The notes under the pieces are model-generated. The model made no database searches, was not told the DNA's origin, and saw only the letters and a program-made list of their open reading frames with translations. 64,000 nucleotides of DNA from Marinobacter excellens HL-55 (GTDB lineage: Bacteria; Pseudomonadota; Gammaproteobacteria; Pseudomonadales; Oleiphilaceae). The first letter of the stretch is position 1. Every line of letters begins with the position of its first letter. This document shows, one piece after another, positions 47,899 to 58,347 of this stretch. The position numbers were made by a program, and so were the translations under genes. The stretch is from NCBI GenBank assembly GCA_001314845.1, contig LJZQ01000002.1:1-64000 (forward strand), given 5' to 3'.

Positions 47899-48756
47899 TC
47901 AGTCCTTGTGCAGCACATCCGCAGCGTAAAGAGTGTTCTCCAGCAGGGTGGCGATGGTCATGGGGCCTACGCCGCCAGGGACCGGAGTGATGAAGGCGGC
48001 GCGTTCTGCGGCGGCCTCAAAGTCCACGTCGCCGCGCAATTTGCCGTCGTCCATTCTATTGATGCCCACATCAATCACGGTGGCGCCGGGCTTTACCCAT
48101 TCGCCTTTGATGATGCCGGGTTTGCCAACGGCAGCGATCAAGATGTCTGCTTCGCCCACAAACTTCTCGAGGTCATCAGTAAAGCGGTGGCAGACAGTGA
48201 TGGTGGCGCCTTTAAGCAGCAATTCCATACTCATGGGGCGGCCAACGATGTTGGAGGCGCCCACAATGACCGCGTGCTGGCCTTTGAAGGGTGTGCCAAT
48301 GGAGTCGAGCAGGGTGATCACGCCAGCGGGCGTGCAGGGGCGCAGAGTGGGCTTGCGCTGCATCAGGCGGCCGATGTTGTAGGGGTGAAAGCCGTCAACG
48401 TCTTTGTCGGGCCGGATCTTTACCAGAATAGGGTCTGCATCAAGGTGCGCGGGCAGGGGTAGCTGCACCAATATGCCGTCGATTGCCGGGTTCTCGTTCA
48501 GTTCATCAATCAGCGTTTCCAGGGCTGCCTGAGACGTGTCTTCTGGCAAGTCATAAGACAGCGACAGGATGCCCGCCTCATCACAGGCTTTGCGCTTGTT
48601 GCCCACGTAGACGTGGGAAGCCGGATCGTTGCCGACCAGAACAACCGCCAGGCCGGGTGCTCTCAGGCCCTTGTGTTTGCGGGTCTCAACGCCGGCAGCA
48701 ACGCGTTGCCGGACCTGGGCGGCGATTTCTTTTCCGTTAATCAGTTTGGCGCTCAT
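47899..48756 (-). CDS. folD: methylenetetrahydrofolate dehydrogenase/cyclohydrolase
   Basis: A 285-residue bifunctional enzyme interconverting 5,10-methylene-THF and 10-formyl-THF. The ATG at 48756 gives the usual [11 protein letters not shown] start; upstream in-frame codons to 48867 look random. Key motifs are [20 protein letters not shown] with the catalytic Lys, [23 protein letters not shown] and the NADP site [11 protein letters not shown]. The C-terminal [12 protein letters not shown] is present. It points away from the tRNA cluster and ends at the REP-like palindrome. Confidence 0.96.
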   Translation of the reverse strand: MSAKLINGKEIAAQVRQRVAAGVETRKHKGLRAPGLAVVLVGNDPASHVYVGNKRKACDEAGILSLSYDLPEDTSQAALETLIDELNENPAIDGILVQLPLPAHLDADPILVKIRPDKDVDGFHPYNIGRLMQRKPTLRPCTPAGVITLLDSIGTPFKGQHAVIVGASNIVGRPMSMELLLKGATITVCHRFTDDLEKFVGEADILIAAVGKPGIIKGEWVKPGATVIDVGINRMDDGKLRGDVDFEAAAERAAFITPVPGGVGPMTIATLLENTLYAADVLHKD

Positions 48757-48934
48757 GATTCCATCTTGTCGGTTGGGCATGAATAATGGGGAAGTGAAGG
48801 CCGGGCATTGTCTCATGCTTCGGCATGAACGCCAACGTGGTGTACGGGTGGCTGATGTGCCAATCAAGAGTGTTTTTGGGTAGGGCGCCGGTCACCAGAA
48901 TCACTGTTTTATCGATCTTTTTTAAAATCCGTGT

Positions 48935-48963
48935 TGACGGATGCCGAAGCCGCCGGTAATATG
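48935..48963 (+). promoter_or_regulatory. promoter of the tRNA operon
   Basis: TTGACG (48935-48940) and TAATAT (48958-48963) are separated by exactly 17 bases. They are followed at once by a GC-only discriminator (GCGCGCC), the pattern of stringently controlled stable-RNA promoters. The first tRNA starts 38 bp downstream. Confidence 0.7.
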
Positions 48964-49000
48964 CGCGCCAACTTTGCTGAAGCACTTGTTGTTCAGTTTA

Positions 49001-49077
49001 CGGGGTATAGCGCAGTCTGGTAGCGCGCCTGCTTTGGGAGCAGGATGTCGGGAGTTCGAATCTCTCTACCCCGACCA
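49001..49077 (+). tRNA. tRNA-Pro (TGG)
   Basis: A 77-nt cloverleaf with encoded CCA. The anticodon loop centre is TTTGGGA with anticodon TGG. The acceptor stem CGGGGTA pairs with TACCCCG, and the T-loop GTTCGAATC is intact. Confidence 0.97.
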
Positions 49078-49109
49078 TTTTCTGAATATTCAGGTGGGTG
49101 GACGGTCAA

Positions 49110-49186
49110 GCGCCCGTAGCTCAGCTGGATAGAGCACCCGCCTTCTAAGCGGGTGGTCGCAGGTTCGAGTCCTGCCGGGCGCGCCA
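49110..49186 (+). tRNA. tRNA-Arg (TCT)
   Basis: A 77-nt cloverleaf with encoded CCA. The acceptor stem GCGCCCG pairs with CGGGCGC. The anticodon loop CTTCTAA gives TCT (AGA codons), and the T-loop GTTCGAGTC is intact. Confidence 0.97.
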
Positions 49187-49276
49187 TTAAGTCGTCGGTC
49201 TGGTCAGGACCGGGATCGCCAAACCAGCAAAGTTGCACAAAGTGAAAGTAAGTGCTGAAAGGCACTGACCTGATGT

Positions 49277-49353
49277 GGTGGACGTAGCTCAGTTGGTAGA
49301 GCTCAGGATTGTGACTCCTGCGGTCGAGGGTTCGATCCCCTTCGTCCACCCCA
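49277..49353 (+). tRNA. tRNA-His (GTG)
   Basis: The acceptor stem GTGGACG pairs with CGTCCAC. The extra 5' G(-1) typical of tRNA-His is encoded at 49277, opposite the discriminator C. The anticodon loop ATTGTGA gives GTG. CCA is encoded. Confidence 0.97.
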
Positions 49354-49411
49354 CTTTTTCCCCTGTTATGATTTCCGCATGTTCTGAACGTTTAAGAGCA
49401 GCGCCGGATAC

Positions 49412-49496
49412 GCGAGAGTGGCGGAATTGGTAGACGCACTGGATTTAGGTTCCAGCGGGGAAACCTGTGAGAGTTCGAGTCTCTCCTCTCGCACCA
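49412..49496 (+). tRNA. tRNA-Leu (TAG)
   Basis: An 85-nt class II tRNA with a long variable arm (CGGGGAAACCTGT area) and encoded CCA. The acceptor stem GCGAGAG pairs with CTCTCGC. The anticodon loop TTTAGGT gives TAG. The order Pro-Arg-His-Leu before tig matches Pseudomonas. Confidence 0.97.
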
Positions 49497-49715
49497 CCCT
49501 TCCTTTTTTTCGTTTTGCCCCCATTGTGTTTTTAAATTCCGGTTGTGGTCCTGGTCTCCAACCATTGCTGCGATGCACCGGGTGATTCTCTCGGCGGGGT
49601 AAACCGTGATAAACTACCGGCTTTTAATTTTGCGTCCCTTTGGGGTAGATCGCTCCGTCCGGGATTTGTTTTTAATTTTCATTCACATACAGAATCTGTA
49701 ATTTGAGGAATCTCC

Positions 49716-51020
49716 ATGCAAGTGTCTGTTGAAACGACCTCTAACATCGAGCGTCGCATGACGATTGGTGTGCCCGCCCAGGAAATCGACCAAGCGGTTC
49801 AGAAACGCCTGCAGGATACTGCTCGCACGGTTCGCCTGAACGGTTTCCGTCCTGGCAAGGTGCCCATGAGCGTGGTCAAGCGTCGTTTCGGTGAAAGCGT
49901 TCGCCAGGAAGTGGTTGGCGAAGCAATGCGCGACAACTACATCAAGGCACTGCAGGAGCAGGACGTCAATCCGGCTGGCTGGCCCAAGTTTGAGCCGAAG
50001 ACCATGGAAGAGGGCAAAGACCTCGAGTTCGTGGCGATCTTCGAAGTGTTGCCTGAGATTGAGCTGGGCGACCTTAGCAAGGTCACCGTTGAAAAGCCGG
50101 TTGCTGAAGTTGCTGACAAAGATATCGACACCATGATCGACAATCTGCGCGGCCAGCAAGCCACCATGAAAGAAGTCAAACGCAAGTCCAAGAACAAGGA
50201 TATTGTGACCATCGACTTCAAAGGCACCATTGACGGTGAAGAGTTTGAAGGCGGCGCCGCTGAAGGGCATCGTCTGACCCTGGGTTCTGGTCAGATGATT
50301 CCAGGTTTCGAGAAGGGCATTGTCGGCGGTAAAGCCGGTGAAGAGCTTGAAATCGAAGTTGAGTTTCCGGCTGATTACCACAGCGAAGACCTGGCCGGCA
50401 AGCCAGCCAAGTTCGCCATTACCATTCACAAAGTTGAAGAGCCGCAGCTGCCAGAGCTGAACGAAGAGTTTTTCAAGAAGTTTGGTATCGAAGCCGAAGA
50501 CGAAGCCGCGTTCCGCGAAGAAGTGAAGAAGAACATGGAGCGGGAGCTCAAGCAGGCGGTATCCAACAAGGTCAAGAATGACGTTGTTGAAGGTCTGCTG
50601 GAAACCACGGAGCTGGAGATCCCGGCGGCACTGGTTGACCAGGAAATCGATCGCCTGCGCCAGGACGCGGTTCAGCGTTTCGGTGGTCAGGTTGATTTCC
50701 AGCAGCTGCCGAAGGAAATCTTCGAAGATCAGGCCAAGCGTCGAGTCAAGACGGGCCTGTTGTTCCAGGAAGTGGTCAAAAAGAACGACCTGAAAGCAGA
50801 GCCGGCCCAAGTAGATGAAAAGATCCAGGAGATCGCTTCTACGTATGAACAACCTGAGGAAGTGATTGCGCACTTCAGCAGCAACCCGGATCAGAAGTCT
50901 CAGATTGAGGCCTCCGTTCTGGAAGACGCCGTGGTTGACTTCGTGTTGGGTCAGGCCAAGGTGACAGAGAAGAAGATGAAGTACGAAGAAGCGGTTCAGG
51001 CTGGTCAACCCCAGCGTTGA
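49716..51020 (+). CDS. tig: trigger factor
   Basis: A 434-residue ribosome-bound chaperone and prolyl isomerase. The N-terminal ribosome-binding domain has the GFRPGKVP signature near residues 42-49 (written RLNGFRPGKVPMSVVKRR in context). The FKBP-like domain covers about 155-245 (VTIDFKGTIDGEEFEGG, then FPADYHSEDLAGK). The helical C-terminal chaperone arms are complete. It starts the folding and proteolysis block tig-clpP-clpX-lon. The 219-bp gap after tRNA-Leu shows no clear tig promoter by eye. Confidence 0.97.
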   Translation: MQVSVETTSNIERRMTIGVPAQEIDQAVQKRLQDTARTVRLNGFRPGKVPMSVVKRRFGESVRQEVVGEAMRDNYIKALQEQDVNPAGWPKFEPKTMEEGKDLEFVAIFEVLPEIELGDLSKVTVEKPVAEVADKDIDTMIDNLRGQQATMKEVKRKSKNKDIVTIDFKGTIDGEEFEGGAAEGHRLTLGSGQMIPGFEKGIVGGKAGEELEIEVEFPADYHSEDLAGKPAKFAITIHKVEEPQLPELNEEFFKKFGIEAEDEAAFREEVKKNMERELKQAVSNKVKNDVVEGLLETTELEIPAALVDQEIDRLRQDAVQRFGGQVDFQQLPKEIFEDQAKRRVKTGLLFQEVVKKNDLKAEPAQVDEKIQEIASTYEQPEEVIAHFSSNPDQKSQIEASVLEDAVVDFVLGQAKVTEKKMKYEEAVQAGQPQR

Positions 51021-51053
51021 TCGTTCCGGGCGTCGCCCGGAACCGCTTTCTGG

Positions 51054-51079
51054 AAACAGCCGGCGTGTCCGGCTGTTTT
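51054..51079 (+). terminator. intrinsic terminator after tig
   Basis: AAACAGCCGG pairs with CCGGCTGTTT, ending in a T run. A second hairpin just before it (GTTCCGGGC with GCCCGGAAC, about 51023-51043) may add to the stop. Confidence 0.75.
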
Positions 51080-51183
51080 CATCTGGGCTCAGTGGTGGCA
51101 GAGTATGAAGGTATTCCGACAATGACTTCCGGATACCCTGCCGAGGGGTCCATGCCCACAGTTCATAAGGAGTTCAGGCGCAC

Positions 51184-51819
51184 ATGACGCAGAAACCGTT
51201 TGATGGCCCTACAATGATAACCAGCGCCGGCCTGGTGCCGATGGTAATTGAGCAGACGGCGCGCGGAGAGCGTTCCTTCGACATCTATTCACGTCTGCTC
51301 AAAGAACGTGTGATTTTTCTGGTGGGCCAGGTCGAAGACCATATGGCCAATCTGGTGGTTGCCCAGCTGCTGTTCCTGGAATCCGAAAATCCGGACAAGG
51401 ACATTCACCTGTACATCAACAGCCCGGGTGGTTCAGTGTCTGCAGGTATGTCTATTTATGACACCATGCAGTTCGTCAAGCCTGATGTGGCGACTTTGTG
51501 TATCGGCCAGGCTGCCAGCATGGGTGCGTTTCTGCTGGCCGGCGGGGCTCCGGGCAAACGAGCTTGTCTGCCTAATTCCAGAGTGATGATTCATCAACCG
51601 CTGGGGGGCTATCAGGGCCAGGCTTCGGATATCGAAATTCATACCCGCGAAATCCTGAAGATTCGTAACACCCTGAATACGATTCTTGCCCAGCATACTG
51701 GCCAGGATCTGGAAACCATCGCACGGGATACCGATCGTGATAATTTCATGGATCCGACCCAGGCGAAAGAGTACGGGTTGATCGATACAGTACTTGATAA
51801 GCGCGTACCGAATAAATAA
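51184..51819 (+). CDS. clpP: ATP-dependent Clp protease proteolytic subunit
   Basis: A 211-residue serine peptidase forming the 14-mer chamber. The catalytic Ser112 is in [14 protein letters not shown] and His137 in VMIHQPLGG, with the Asp in the DRDNFMDP region (about 183). A short N-terminal propeptide precedes the mature start near [10 protein letters not shown]. It works with ClpX, encoded 76 bp downstream, and follows tig as in most gammaproteobacteria. Confidence 0.97.
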   Translation: MTQKPFDGPTMITSAGLVPMVIEQTARGERSFDIYSRLLKERVIFLVGQVEDHMANLVVAQLLFLESENPDKDIHLYINSPGGSVSAGMSIYDTMQFVKPDVATLCIGQAASMGAFLLAGGAPGKRACLPNSRVMIHQPLGGYQGQASDIEIHTREILKIRNTLNTILAQHTGQDLETIARDTDRDNFMDPTQAKEYGLIDTVLDKRVPNK

Positions 51820-51895
51820 TACTGAAAGTCATCGCATCATCCCTGGCCGGCGTATTGTGTTGTAACTCCGGCCAATGAAGAACAGAGGTATTTCA

Positions 51896-53179
51896 ATGGC
51901 AGATGAAAGAAACGGCAGGAGCGACGATAACGGCAAGTTGCTGTACTGCTCGTTTTGTGGAAAGAGCCAGCATGAAGTCCGAAAGCTCATTGCAGGGCCC
52001 TCGGTGTTCATCTGCGACGAGTGTGTCGACTTGTGTAATGACATCATTCGAGAAGAGATTCAGGAAAATGCCCAAGAGGAGGCCAGTGATCGTCTTCCGA
52101 CCCCGGCAGAAATCCGTGAGACTCTGAACGAGTATGTGATTGGTCAGGATCGCGCCAAAGTTGTGCTGTCCGTTGCCGTCTACAATCATTACAAGCGCTT
52201 GCGTTATGGCGAAGGCAAGAGTGATGTTGAGCTGGGCAAAAGCAACATTCTGCTGATCGGTCCGACCGGCAGCGGTAAGACGCTGTTGGCAGAAACGTTG
52301 GCTCGTATGCTGAATGTGCCCTTCACCATTGCCGATGCCACTACGCTGACCGAAGCCGGTTACGTGGGGGAAGATGTCGAGAACATCATCCAGAAGCTGC
52401 TGCAGAAATGCGATTACGATGTTGATAAAGCTCAACGGGGCATTGTCTACATTGATGAAATCGACAAGATTTCGCGCAAGTCCGACAACCCGTCCATCAC
52501 TCGCGATGTGTCTGGTGAGGGTGTACAGCAGGCACTGCTGAAGCTGATTGAAGGCACCGTTGCCTCGGTTCCGCCGCAGGGTGGTCGCAAGCATCCCCAG
52601 CAGGAATTCCTGCAAGTGGACACCACCAATATGCTGTTTATTTGTGGTGGTGCATTTGCCGGCCTTGAGAAGGTGATTCAGGAACGTTCTGATCGCAGTT
52701 CAATCGGCTTTTCGGCGAACGTCAAGAGCCCGGACGACAGCAAGAATACCGGCGACATCATTCGTGATGTTGAAACCGAGGATCTTGTGAAGTTTGGTCT
52801 GATTCCGGAATTTGTCGGCCGCCTGCCGGTGGTTGCCACGTTGACCGAGTTGGACGAAGAAGCACTGGTTCAGATCCTGACCGAGCCGAAAAACGCACTG
52901 ACCAAGCAGTATCAGAAACTGTTTGATATGGAAGGCGTTGAGCTTGATTTCCGTAAGGAAGCCTTGCGGGCGGTTGCACGCAAAGCCATGGAGCGCAAAA
53001 CCGGTGCCCGTGGGCTTCGATCGATTATGGAAGCGACCTTGCTGGACACCATGTACCAGATTCCGTCTGAGCATGATGTTTCCAAGGTGGTCATCGATGA
53101 AAGCGTGATCAGCGGTGATTCCGAACCGTTCAAGATCTACGCCAACACCGATCATGCCAAGGTTGTGCCGGAGGATTGA
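51896..53179 (+). CDS. clpX: ClpXP ATPase subunit
   Basis: A 427-residue AAA+ unfoldase. The zinc-binding domain has Cys18, Cys21, Cys40 and Cys43 (CSFC and CDEC pairs). Walker A is [12 protein letters not shown] (about 121-132), Walker B is [10 protein letters not shown], and the pore loop GYVGED is just before the IGF-type ClpP-docking region. I choose the ATG at 51896, preceded by AGAGG, rather than an in-frame ATG seven codons upstream. It recognises ssrA-tagged and other substrates for ClpP. Confidence 0.97.
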   Translation: MADERNGRSDDNGKLLYCSFCGKSQHEVRKLIAGPSVFICDECVDLCNDIIREEIQENAQEEASDRLPTPAEIRETLNEYVIGQDRAKVVLSVAVYNHYKRLRYGEGKSDVELGKSNILLIGPTGSGKTLLAETLARMLNVPFTIADATTLTEAGYVGEDVENIIQKLLQKCDYDVDKAQRGIVYIDEIDKISRKSDNPSITRDVSGEGVQQALLKLIEGTVASVPPQGGRKHPQQEFLQVDTTNMLFICGGAFAGLEKVIQERSDRSSIGFSANVKSPDDSKNTGDIIRDVETEDLVKFGLIPEFVGRLPVVATLTELDEEALVQILTEPKNALTKQYQKLFDMEGVELDFRKEALRAVARKAMERKTGARGLRSIMEATLLDTMYQIPSEHDVSKVVIDESVISGDSEPFKIYANTDHAKVVPED

Positions 53180-53212
53180 CTCCGGCGAGATCGAGCAAAC
53201 TGGTGAAAACTG

Positions 53213-53239
53213 AAAGGGGCGTTTAACGCCCCTTTTTCA
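53213..53239 (+). terminator. intrinsic terminator after clpX
   Basis: AAAGGGGCG pairs with CGCCCCTTT around a TTTAA-type loop, followed by T residues, 34 bp after the stop. Confidence 0.85.
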
Positions 53240-53282
53240 TTAGAGTGCAATGGCTAGCAACCGGCTTTAGACCCTGTAAAAA

Positions 53283-53310
53283 GATTGCAATTTTCGCCTG
53301 CGCCCCAATG
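53283..53310 (+). promoter_or_regulatory. possible heat-shock (sigma-32) promoter of lon
   Basis: GATTGCAA (53283-53290) and CCCCAATG (53303-53310) are 12 bases apart, resembling the CTTGAAA / CCCCATNT sigma-32 pattern with mismatches. They lie 42 bp before lon, a heat-shock gene in E. coli. Confidence 0.3.
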
Positions 53311-53351
53311 ATGGGTGATATGCTGAATTAAATGCTGTCAGAGGATTCCCT

Positions 53352-55769
53352 ATGACCCGTGTATCTGAAGAAACTGTGCAAGATTACCCGCTGCTTCCAT
53401 TGCGCGATGTGGTGGTGTTTCCGCACATGGTGGTCCCGTTGTTCGTGGGCCGTGATAAGTCCATTCAAGCCCTTGAGGCGGCGATGGAGGGCAGCAAGGA
53501 AATCCTTCTGGTTGCCCAGAAAGACGCTTCCACCGATGAGCCGGGTGCCGGCGATGTGTTTTCCATGGGCACTCTGGCGACGGTGCTCCAGATGCTTCGT
53601 CTTCCGGATGGCACGGTCAAAGTGCTGGTGGAAGGTAACGCCCGCGCCAGCATCACCGATATTTCGGAAGCTGAATACTTGTCTGGCCAGGCCATTCTGA
53701 TGGATGAGGAAACGCTGCCGGAGCGTGAAGAAGACGTTCTCACCAAGACCCTGATGGATGAGTTTGAAAAGTACGTCAAGCTCTCCAAGAAAGTGCCGTC
53801 GGAAGTTTCCAATGCGTTGACCGGCATCACTGAGCTGGAGCGTCTGGTTGACACCATGGCTGCTCACCTGGATATGCGGATTCCGGAAAAACAGGAGCTG
53901 CTCGAAGCACTCGATGTGCGCAAACGCGTCGATCTGCTTCTGGGTAAACTGGATGGTGAAATTGATCTGATTGAGGTTGAAAAGCGCATCCGTGGCCGCG
54001 TTAAAAAGCAGATGGAGCGCAGTCAGCGCGAGTACTATCTGAACGAGCAGATGAAGGCTATCCAGAAAGAAATGGGTAACCTGGGCGAAGGCAACAACGA
54101 TTTCGAAGAGCTTGAGCAGAAGCTCGAAGAAGCAGGACTGCCGGAAGAAGCTCGTAAAAAGACCGAGGCGGAGCTCAACAAGCTCAAGATGATGTCGCCC
54201 ATGTCAGCCGAGGCGACTGTGGTTCGCGGTTACATTGACTGGATGTTGGCGGTGCCCTGGAAAAAACGCAGTCGCGTTCGCCATGACCTTGAGCAGGCCC
54301 GTGAGATTCTGGACAAGGACCACTACGGCCTGGACGAAGTCAAAAAACGCATTCTCGAATATCTGGCGGTGCAAAGCCGGGTGAAGAAGATTAAAGGGCC
54401 TGTGTTGTGTCTGGTTGGTCCTCCCGGTGTTGGCAAAACTTCGCTGGGTCAGTCCATTGCCCGGGCAACCAACCGTAAATACACGCGGATGGCGCTTGGT
54501 GGCGTGCGCGATGAGGCGGAAATCCGTGGCCATCGTAAAACCTACATCGGCGCTTTGCCCGGTAAGTTGCTGCAAAAGCTGTCAAAAGTCGGGGTCAAAA
54601 ACCCGCTGTTCCTGTTCGACGAGATCGACAAGATGGGTATGGATCACCGCGGTGACCCAGCATCTGCGTTGCTGGAAGTGCTGGATCCTGAACAGAATCA
54701 CACCTTCAACGACCATTATCTTGAAGTCGATTATGATCTCTCCGACGTGATGTTTGTTTGCACCTCCAACTCCATGGACATTCCATCGGCGTTGCTGGAC
54801 CGCATGGAGATCATTCGGATCCCCGGTTACACCGAGGATGAAAAGGTGAACATCGCCTTGCGCTATCTGTTGCCAAAACAGATCAAGGCAAATGGTCTGC
54901 GCAAGAACGAATTGAACCTTTCGGAGGCGACTCTGCGCGACCTGATTCGCTATTACACGCGAGAGGCGGGCGTACGGGGCCTGGAGCGGGAGATTGCCAA
55001 GATCTGCCGCAAGGTCGTCAGGGAGCACGTTGAAAGCAACGACAAGGCCTCTGTGACCCTTACCCAGGAGATGCTTGAGGACTACTCAGGGGTCAAGAAG
55101 TTCAAGTACGGTCTTGCTGAAGAGAAAAACGAGATAGGGCAGGTGACCGGACTGGCATGGACTCAGGTTGGCGGCGAGCTGCTGACCATTGAGTGTGCAT
55201 TGACGACCGGTAAGGGACGAGTGGTTAAAACCGGCTCCCTCGGTGATGTCATGCAGGAATCGATTCAGACGGCTTTGACAGTTGTGCGCAGCCGGGCTGC
55301 GGGTCTCGGAATCAGCGATGATTTCCATGAAAAGCACGATCTTCATGTGCACGTTCCGGAAGGTGCAACGCCAAAAGATGGCCCCAGTGCCGGTATTGGC
55401 ATGTGCACAGCGTTGGTTTCTGCACTGACCAAAATACCGGTTCGGGCGGACGTTGCGATGACCGGTGAAATCACCTTGAGAGGTCGCGTTTTGCCCATTG
55501 GCGGCCTGAAAGAGAAGCTTCTTGCGGCCCATCGGGGCGGTATCAAAACCGTGATTATCCCTGATGAAAATGTCAGGGATCTCAAAGAGATACCAGAGAA
55601 CATCAAAGAGTCTCTGGAGATCATTCCGGCGAAGTGGATTGATGAAGTTCTGGATGTTGCACTGGCGTATCCGCCGGAACCCCGCACTGCCGATACGACC
55701 GAAAAGGGCACTTCATCGAAAGCAAGTGATGATGCCGGCGATGCTGCAGAGCGCATAAATACACATTAA
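53352..55769 (+). CDS. lon: ATP-dependent protease La
   Basis: An 805-residue LonA protease. The N-terminal LAN substrate-binding domain covers about residues 10-205. The AAA+ domain has Walker [10 protein letters not shown] (about 356-364) and Walker [11 protein letters not shown]. The protease domain has Ser679 in DGPSAGIGM and the dyad Lys near 720 in GGLKEKLLA. The length is slightly over the E. coli enzyme because of a polar, Thr/Ser/Asp-rich C-terminal tail of about 30 residues. It degrades misfolded and regulatory proteins. It is followed by hupB, itself a Lon substrate in E. coli. Confidence 0.97.
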   Translation: MTRVSEETVQDYPLLPLRDVVVFPHMVVPLFVGRDKSIQALEAAMEGSKEILLVAQKDASTDEPGAGDVFSMGTLATVLQMLRLPDGTVKVLVEGNARASITDISEAEYLSGQAILMDEETLPEREEDVLTKTLMDEFEKYVKLSKKVPSEVSNALTGITELERLVDTMAAHLDMRIPEKQELLEALDVRKRVDLLLGKLDGEIDLIEVEKRIRGRVKKQMERSQREYYLNEQMKAIQKEMGNLGEGNNDFEELEQKLEEAGLPEEARKKTEAELNKLKMMSPMSAEATVVRGYIDWMLAVPWKKRSRVRHDLEQAREILDKDHYGLDEVKKRILEYLAVQSRVKKIKGPVLCLVGPPGVGKTSLGQSIARATNRKYTRMALGGVRDEAEIRGHRKTYIGALPGKLLQKLSKVGVKNPLFLFDEIDKMGMDHRGDPASALLEVLDPEQNHTFNDHYLEVDYDLSDVMFVCTSNSMDIPSALLDRMEIIRIPGYTEDEKVNIALRYLLPKQIKANGLRKNELNLSEATLRDLIRYYTREAGVRGLEREIAKICRKVVREHVESNDKASVTLTQEMLEDYSGVKKFKYGLAEEKNEIGQVTGLAWTQVGGELLTIECALTTGKGRVVKTGSLGDVMQESIQTALTVVRSRAAGLGISDDFHEKHDLHVHVPEGATPKDGPSAGIGMCTALVSALTKIPVRADVAMTGEITLRGRVLPIGGLKEKLLAAHRGGIKTVIIPDENVRDLKEIPENIKESLEIIPAKWIDEVLDVALAYPPEPRTADTTEKGTSSKASDDAGDAAERINTH

Positions 55770-55784
55770 ACCCGGGATGAGTTG

Positions 55785-55848
55785 TTGACATGCCTGAGAG
55801 CCCGTTGGTATAACTGTTTCGCCGTGAAGCAGCCAATACCAAGGGCTC
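55785..55848 (+). promoter_or_regulatory. hupB promoter with overlapping inverted repeat
   Basis: TTGACA (55785-55790) and TATAAC (55809-55814) are 18 bases apart. An inverted repeat spans the promoter: GAGCCC-G-TTGGTA at 55798-55810 matches TACCAAGGGCTC at 55837-55848, with a one-base bulge. The left arm lies between -35 and -10, so it acts on DNA rather than on the RNA. The resulting hupB leader is about 185 nt and holds no other feature I can name. Confidence 0.6.
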
Positions 55849-56006
55849 CCGCGCAGTAAGTGCCTATTCCGAACACCGGTTAAATACCGAAAGGAATAAG
55901 AAAACTGAAGAATGGAATTCTCCGACCGCTTATGCGATAGTCGGGAACGTCCTCGAAAAACAAACCGACCTAGAACATCTTCAACCTGAAATCGAAGGGG
56001 TTTAGT

Positions 56007-56279
56007 GTGAACAAGTCCGAACTGATCGATGCAATTGCAGAGTCCGCAGACATTTCTAAAGCAGCAGCTGGCCGTGCGCTGGATGCTATGACCAACTCCA
56101 TCACCGGTGCTCTGAAAAAAGGCGACCAGGTTACCCTGATCGGCTTTGGTACCTTTTCTGTGAAGGACCGCGCCGCTCGTACCGGCCGTAATCCGCAGAC
56201 TGGCGCTGAAATCAAGATCGCGGCCTCCAAAGTGCCTGGATTCAAAGCAGGCAAGGCCCTGAAAGACGCCGTTAAGTAA
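56007..56279 (+). CDS. hupB: DNA-binding protein HU-beta
   Basis: A 90-residue nucleoid protein. The HU signature [21 protein letters not shown] covers about residues 46-66 (cited by its GFGTF and RNPQTG ends). It starts with GTG at 56007 behind AGGGG. HU dimers bend DNA and compact the nucleoid. It lies between lon and ppiD, as in Pseudomonas and E. coli, and has its own strong promoter. Confidence 0.97.
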   Translation: MNKSELIDAIAESADISKAAAGRALDAMTNSITGALKKGDQVTLIGFGTFSVKDRAARTGRNPQTGAEIKIAASKVPGFKAGKALKDAVK

Positions 56280-56292
56280 AGGCTCTTTTTTT

Positions 56293-56359
56293 GGCAGCTT
56301 TCGCTTGCGGAGGCTGCCACAAGAATTCAAGGCGCATTCCGTACAGGGTGCGCCTTTTT
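56293..56359 (+). terminator. two hairpins after hupB, the second terminator-like
   Basis: GGCAGC (56293-56298) pairs with GCTGCC (56313-56318). Downstream GGCGCA (56331-56336) pairs with TGCGCC (56349-56354), followed by five T. The second has the form of an intrinsic terminator. Confidence 0.6.
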
Positions 56360-56434
56360 GCGTTTGAAAGGAGCAACCGTGTTTGCACCTTGCGACTTCC
56401 ACCAGCAGAACCTTGACAGGGATTCAGTAACAAC

Positions 56435-58288
56435 ATGCTTCAAGATATTCGGGATAATGCCCAGGGCACCATCGCAAAGGTGATTATCGGCCTTTTGATC
56501 GTTTCTCTGTCGATCTGGGGGATGGATGCCATCATTGGAGGATTTTCCGGAGAGCCGGAAGTGGCTACCGTAAATGGGGAATCCATTACCGAGCGGGAGT
56601 TTTTGCGAACCGTTCAGTTAGAGACGCAGCAGCGGCTTGGTCAGATGGATGATCCAGACCCTGCAATGCTCGACGAAGACCAGATTCGTCGTGACGTACT
56701 TGAGGGGCTGATTCAGGAGCGGGTACTTATTCTGGACGCACAGGATCAGGGCCTGGAGTTGTCAGACGCCGACATTGACGCCCTGATCACCCAAATGCCT
56801 CAGTTTCAGGTGGATGGTCAGTTTAACCGGGACCGGTTTGTTGGCACCGTGCGCAACATCGGCATGGGTGTGGGCGAGTTCCGCGAGAACATGCGCAAGA
56901 ATTATGTGATCAACCAGATTCGTGCGTCCATTTCCCAAAGTGGTGTTGTGGCTGGTGAAAATGCGGCTCAGTTGCTGCGCATTCAGAATCAGACCCGTGA
57001 CTTTCGGGTGCTGACGGTTGGTGCAGACAGTCTGGCCGATAAGATTGTTGTCACAGACGATGATATTCAGGCGTTCTATGACGAAAACGCTGCTGAGTTC
57101 CGTGAGCCGGAACAGGTCGACGCGGCGTATCTCACCTTATCGCTGGGCGCTCTGGCAGAGGCCATCGAAATCAGTGATGAAGACCTGCGAGCCTATTACG
57201 ATGAACGGGCCGAAGAGTTTGCCAGTGAGGAGCGCCGGGCTGCCCACATTCTGATTGAGCCGGATGACGAAGCTGAGGCAACCCTGGAGACGATTCAGGA
57301 ACGCCTTGACGCTGGTGAATCGTTTGCTGACCTGGCCCGGGAGTATTCGGTTGATACGGTCTCTGCCCGTGACGGCGGCGATCTTGGTTTCGCCGGACGA
57401 GGTGTCTATGAGGGCGCATTTGAAGAAGCTCTGTTTACCCTGGAAGAAGGGGTGATTTCTGAGCCAGTTGAAACCGGCTTCGGTATTCACTTGATTCGTG
57501 TGGAAGAGATTCGTCGTTCAGATGTTCCTTCTTTTGACCAGTTGCAGGCAGAGTTGCGGGATGAATTGGCGCGGACTCGCGCCAGTGAGCGCTTTGCGGA
57601 AGTGCGCGCTCAACTCGCGGACGCTGCCTATGCTGCGGAAGACCTGGCAGGCCCGGCTGAGGAGTTGGGGCTGGAGGTTCGCACCGTTGAAGGCGTTACC
57701 CGGGACGGTGGTGCAGCCCCGTTCGATCACGCCGGCCTCGTTCGCCAGCTGTTTTCCGACGACGTGCTTGAAGGTGGCTTTAACACCGAGCTGATCGATG
57801 TTGGCGATAATGTGTCTGTGGTGGCGCGTGTAAGTGAGTATTTCGAACCGCGCCAACGGGAACTGGCGGATGTTCGTGATGAGATTCAGGGCATGCTTGA
57901 AGCCCGCAAGACTCGAGAAGCTCTGGAAGCCAGGGCAGATGAACTCCTGGCGGCGATCGAGTCTGGCAGTGCACCTGAGACGCTGGACGCGGGTGACTGG
58001 CAGGAGTTTGAGGCACAGGGCCGGGAAGGCTCCGGACTGAGTTCCTATGTGGTACAGCGTGTGTTCACTCTGTCCCGCCCAGAGGCAGGTCAGCCGACGG
58101 TCGGTAAGGCGGTTGGCCAGAGTGAAGCCGCGATCATACTGGTTGATGCGGTCAACGAAGGCGATGTGGATAAGGAGGGTGCTGAGTTCCAGCAGCTGCA
58201 CCAGTTCCTGACCCAGCTAGAAGGGCAGCGTGAATACACCGCCTACCAGCAGTATCTCAGAAATACCGCCGAGGTAAGTCGGGACTGA
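56435..58288 (+). CDS. ppiD: periplasmic folding chaperone PpiD
   Basis: A 617-residue membrane-anchored chaperone. The N-terminus MLQDIRDNAQGTIAKVIIGL is typical, with one transmembrane helix at about residues 13-33. A SurA-N-like domain follows (about 40-160). A parvulin-like domain lies near 265-355, with ADLAREYSVD, GGDLGFAGRG and GIHLIRV. The C-terminal chaperone region completes it. It assists newly exported proteins at the Sec translocon. Last gene of the folding block, closed by a strong terminator. Confidence 0.94.
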   Translation: MLQDIRDNAQGTIAKVIIGLLIVSLSIWGMDAIIGGFSGEPEVATVNGESITEREFLRTVQLETQQRLGQMDDPDPAMLDEDQIRRDVLEGLIQERVLILDAQDQGLELSDADIDALITQMPQFQVDGQFNRDRFVGTVRNIGMGVGEFRENMRKNYVINQIRASISQSGVVAGENAAQLLRIQNQTRDFRVLTVGADSLADKIVVTDDDIQAFYDENAAEFREPEQVDAAYLTLSLGALAEAIEISDEDLRAYYDERAEEFASEERRAAHILIEPDDEAEATLETIQERLDAGESFADLAREYSVDTVSARDGGDLGFAGRGVYEGAFEEALFTLEEGVISEPVETGFGIHLIRVEEIRRSDVPSFDQLQAELRDELARTRASERFAEVRAQLADAAYAAEDLAGPAEELGLEVRTVEGVTRDGGAAPFDHAGLVRQLFSDDVLEGGFNTELIDVGDNVSVVARVSEYFEPRQRELADVRDEIQGMLEARKTREALEARADELLAAIESGSAPETLDAGDWQEFEAQGREGSGLSSYVVQRVFTLSRPEAGQPTVGKAVGQSEAAIILVDAVNEGDVDKEGAEFQQLHQFLTQLEGQREYTAYQQYLRNTAEVSRD

Positions 58289-58311
58289 TCGCAGATGGTC
58301 CAACGGTGAAC

Positions 58312-58340
58312 AAAAAAGGGTGCTTCGGCACCCTTTTTTT
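58312..58340. terminator. bidirectional terminator between ppiD and hexR
   Basis: AAAGGGTGC pairs with GCACCCTTT around a TTCG loop, with T runs on both sides (seven T on the plus side, A-tract on the other). It serves both convergent genes. Confidence 0.88.
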
Positions 58341-58347
58341 ATGGCTG

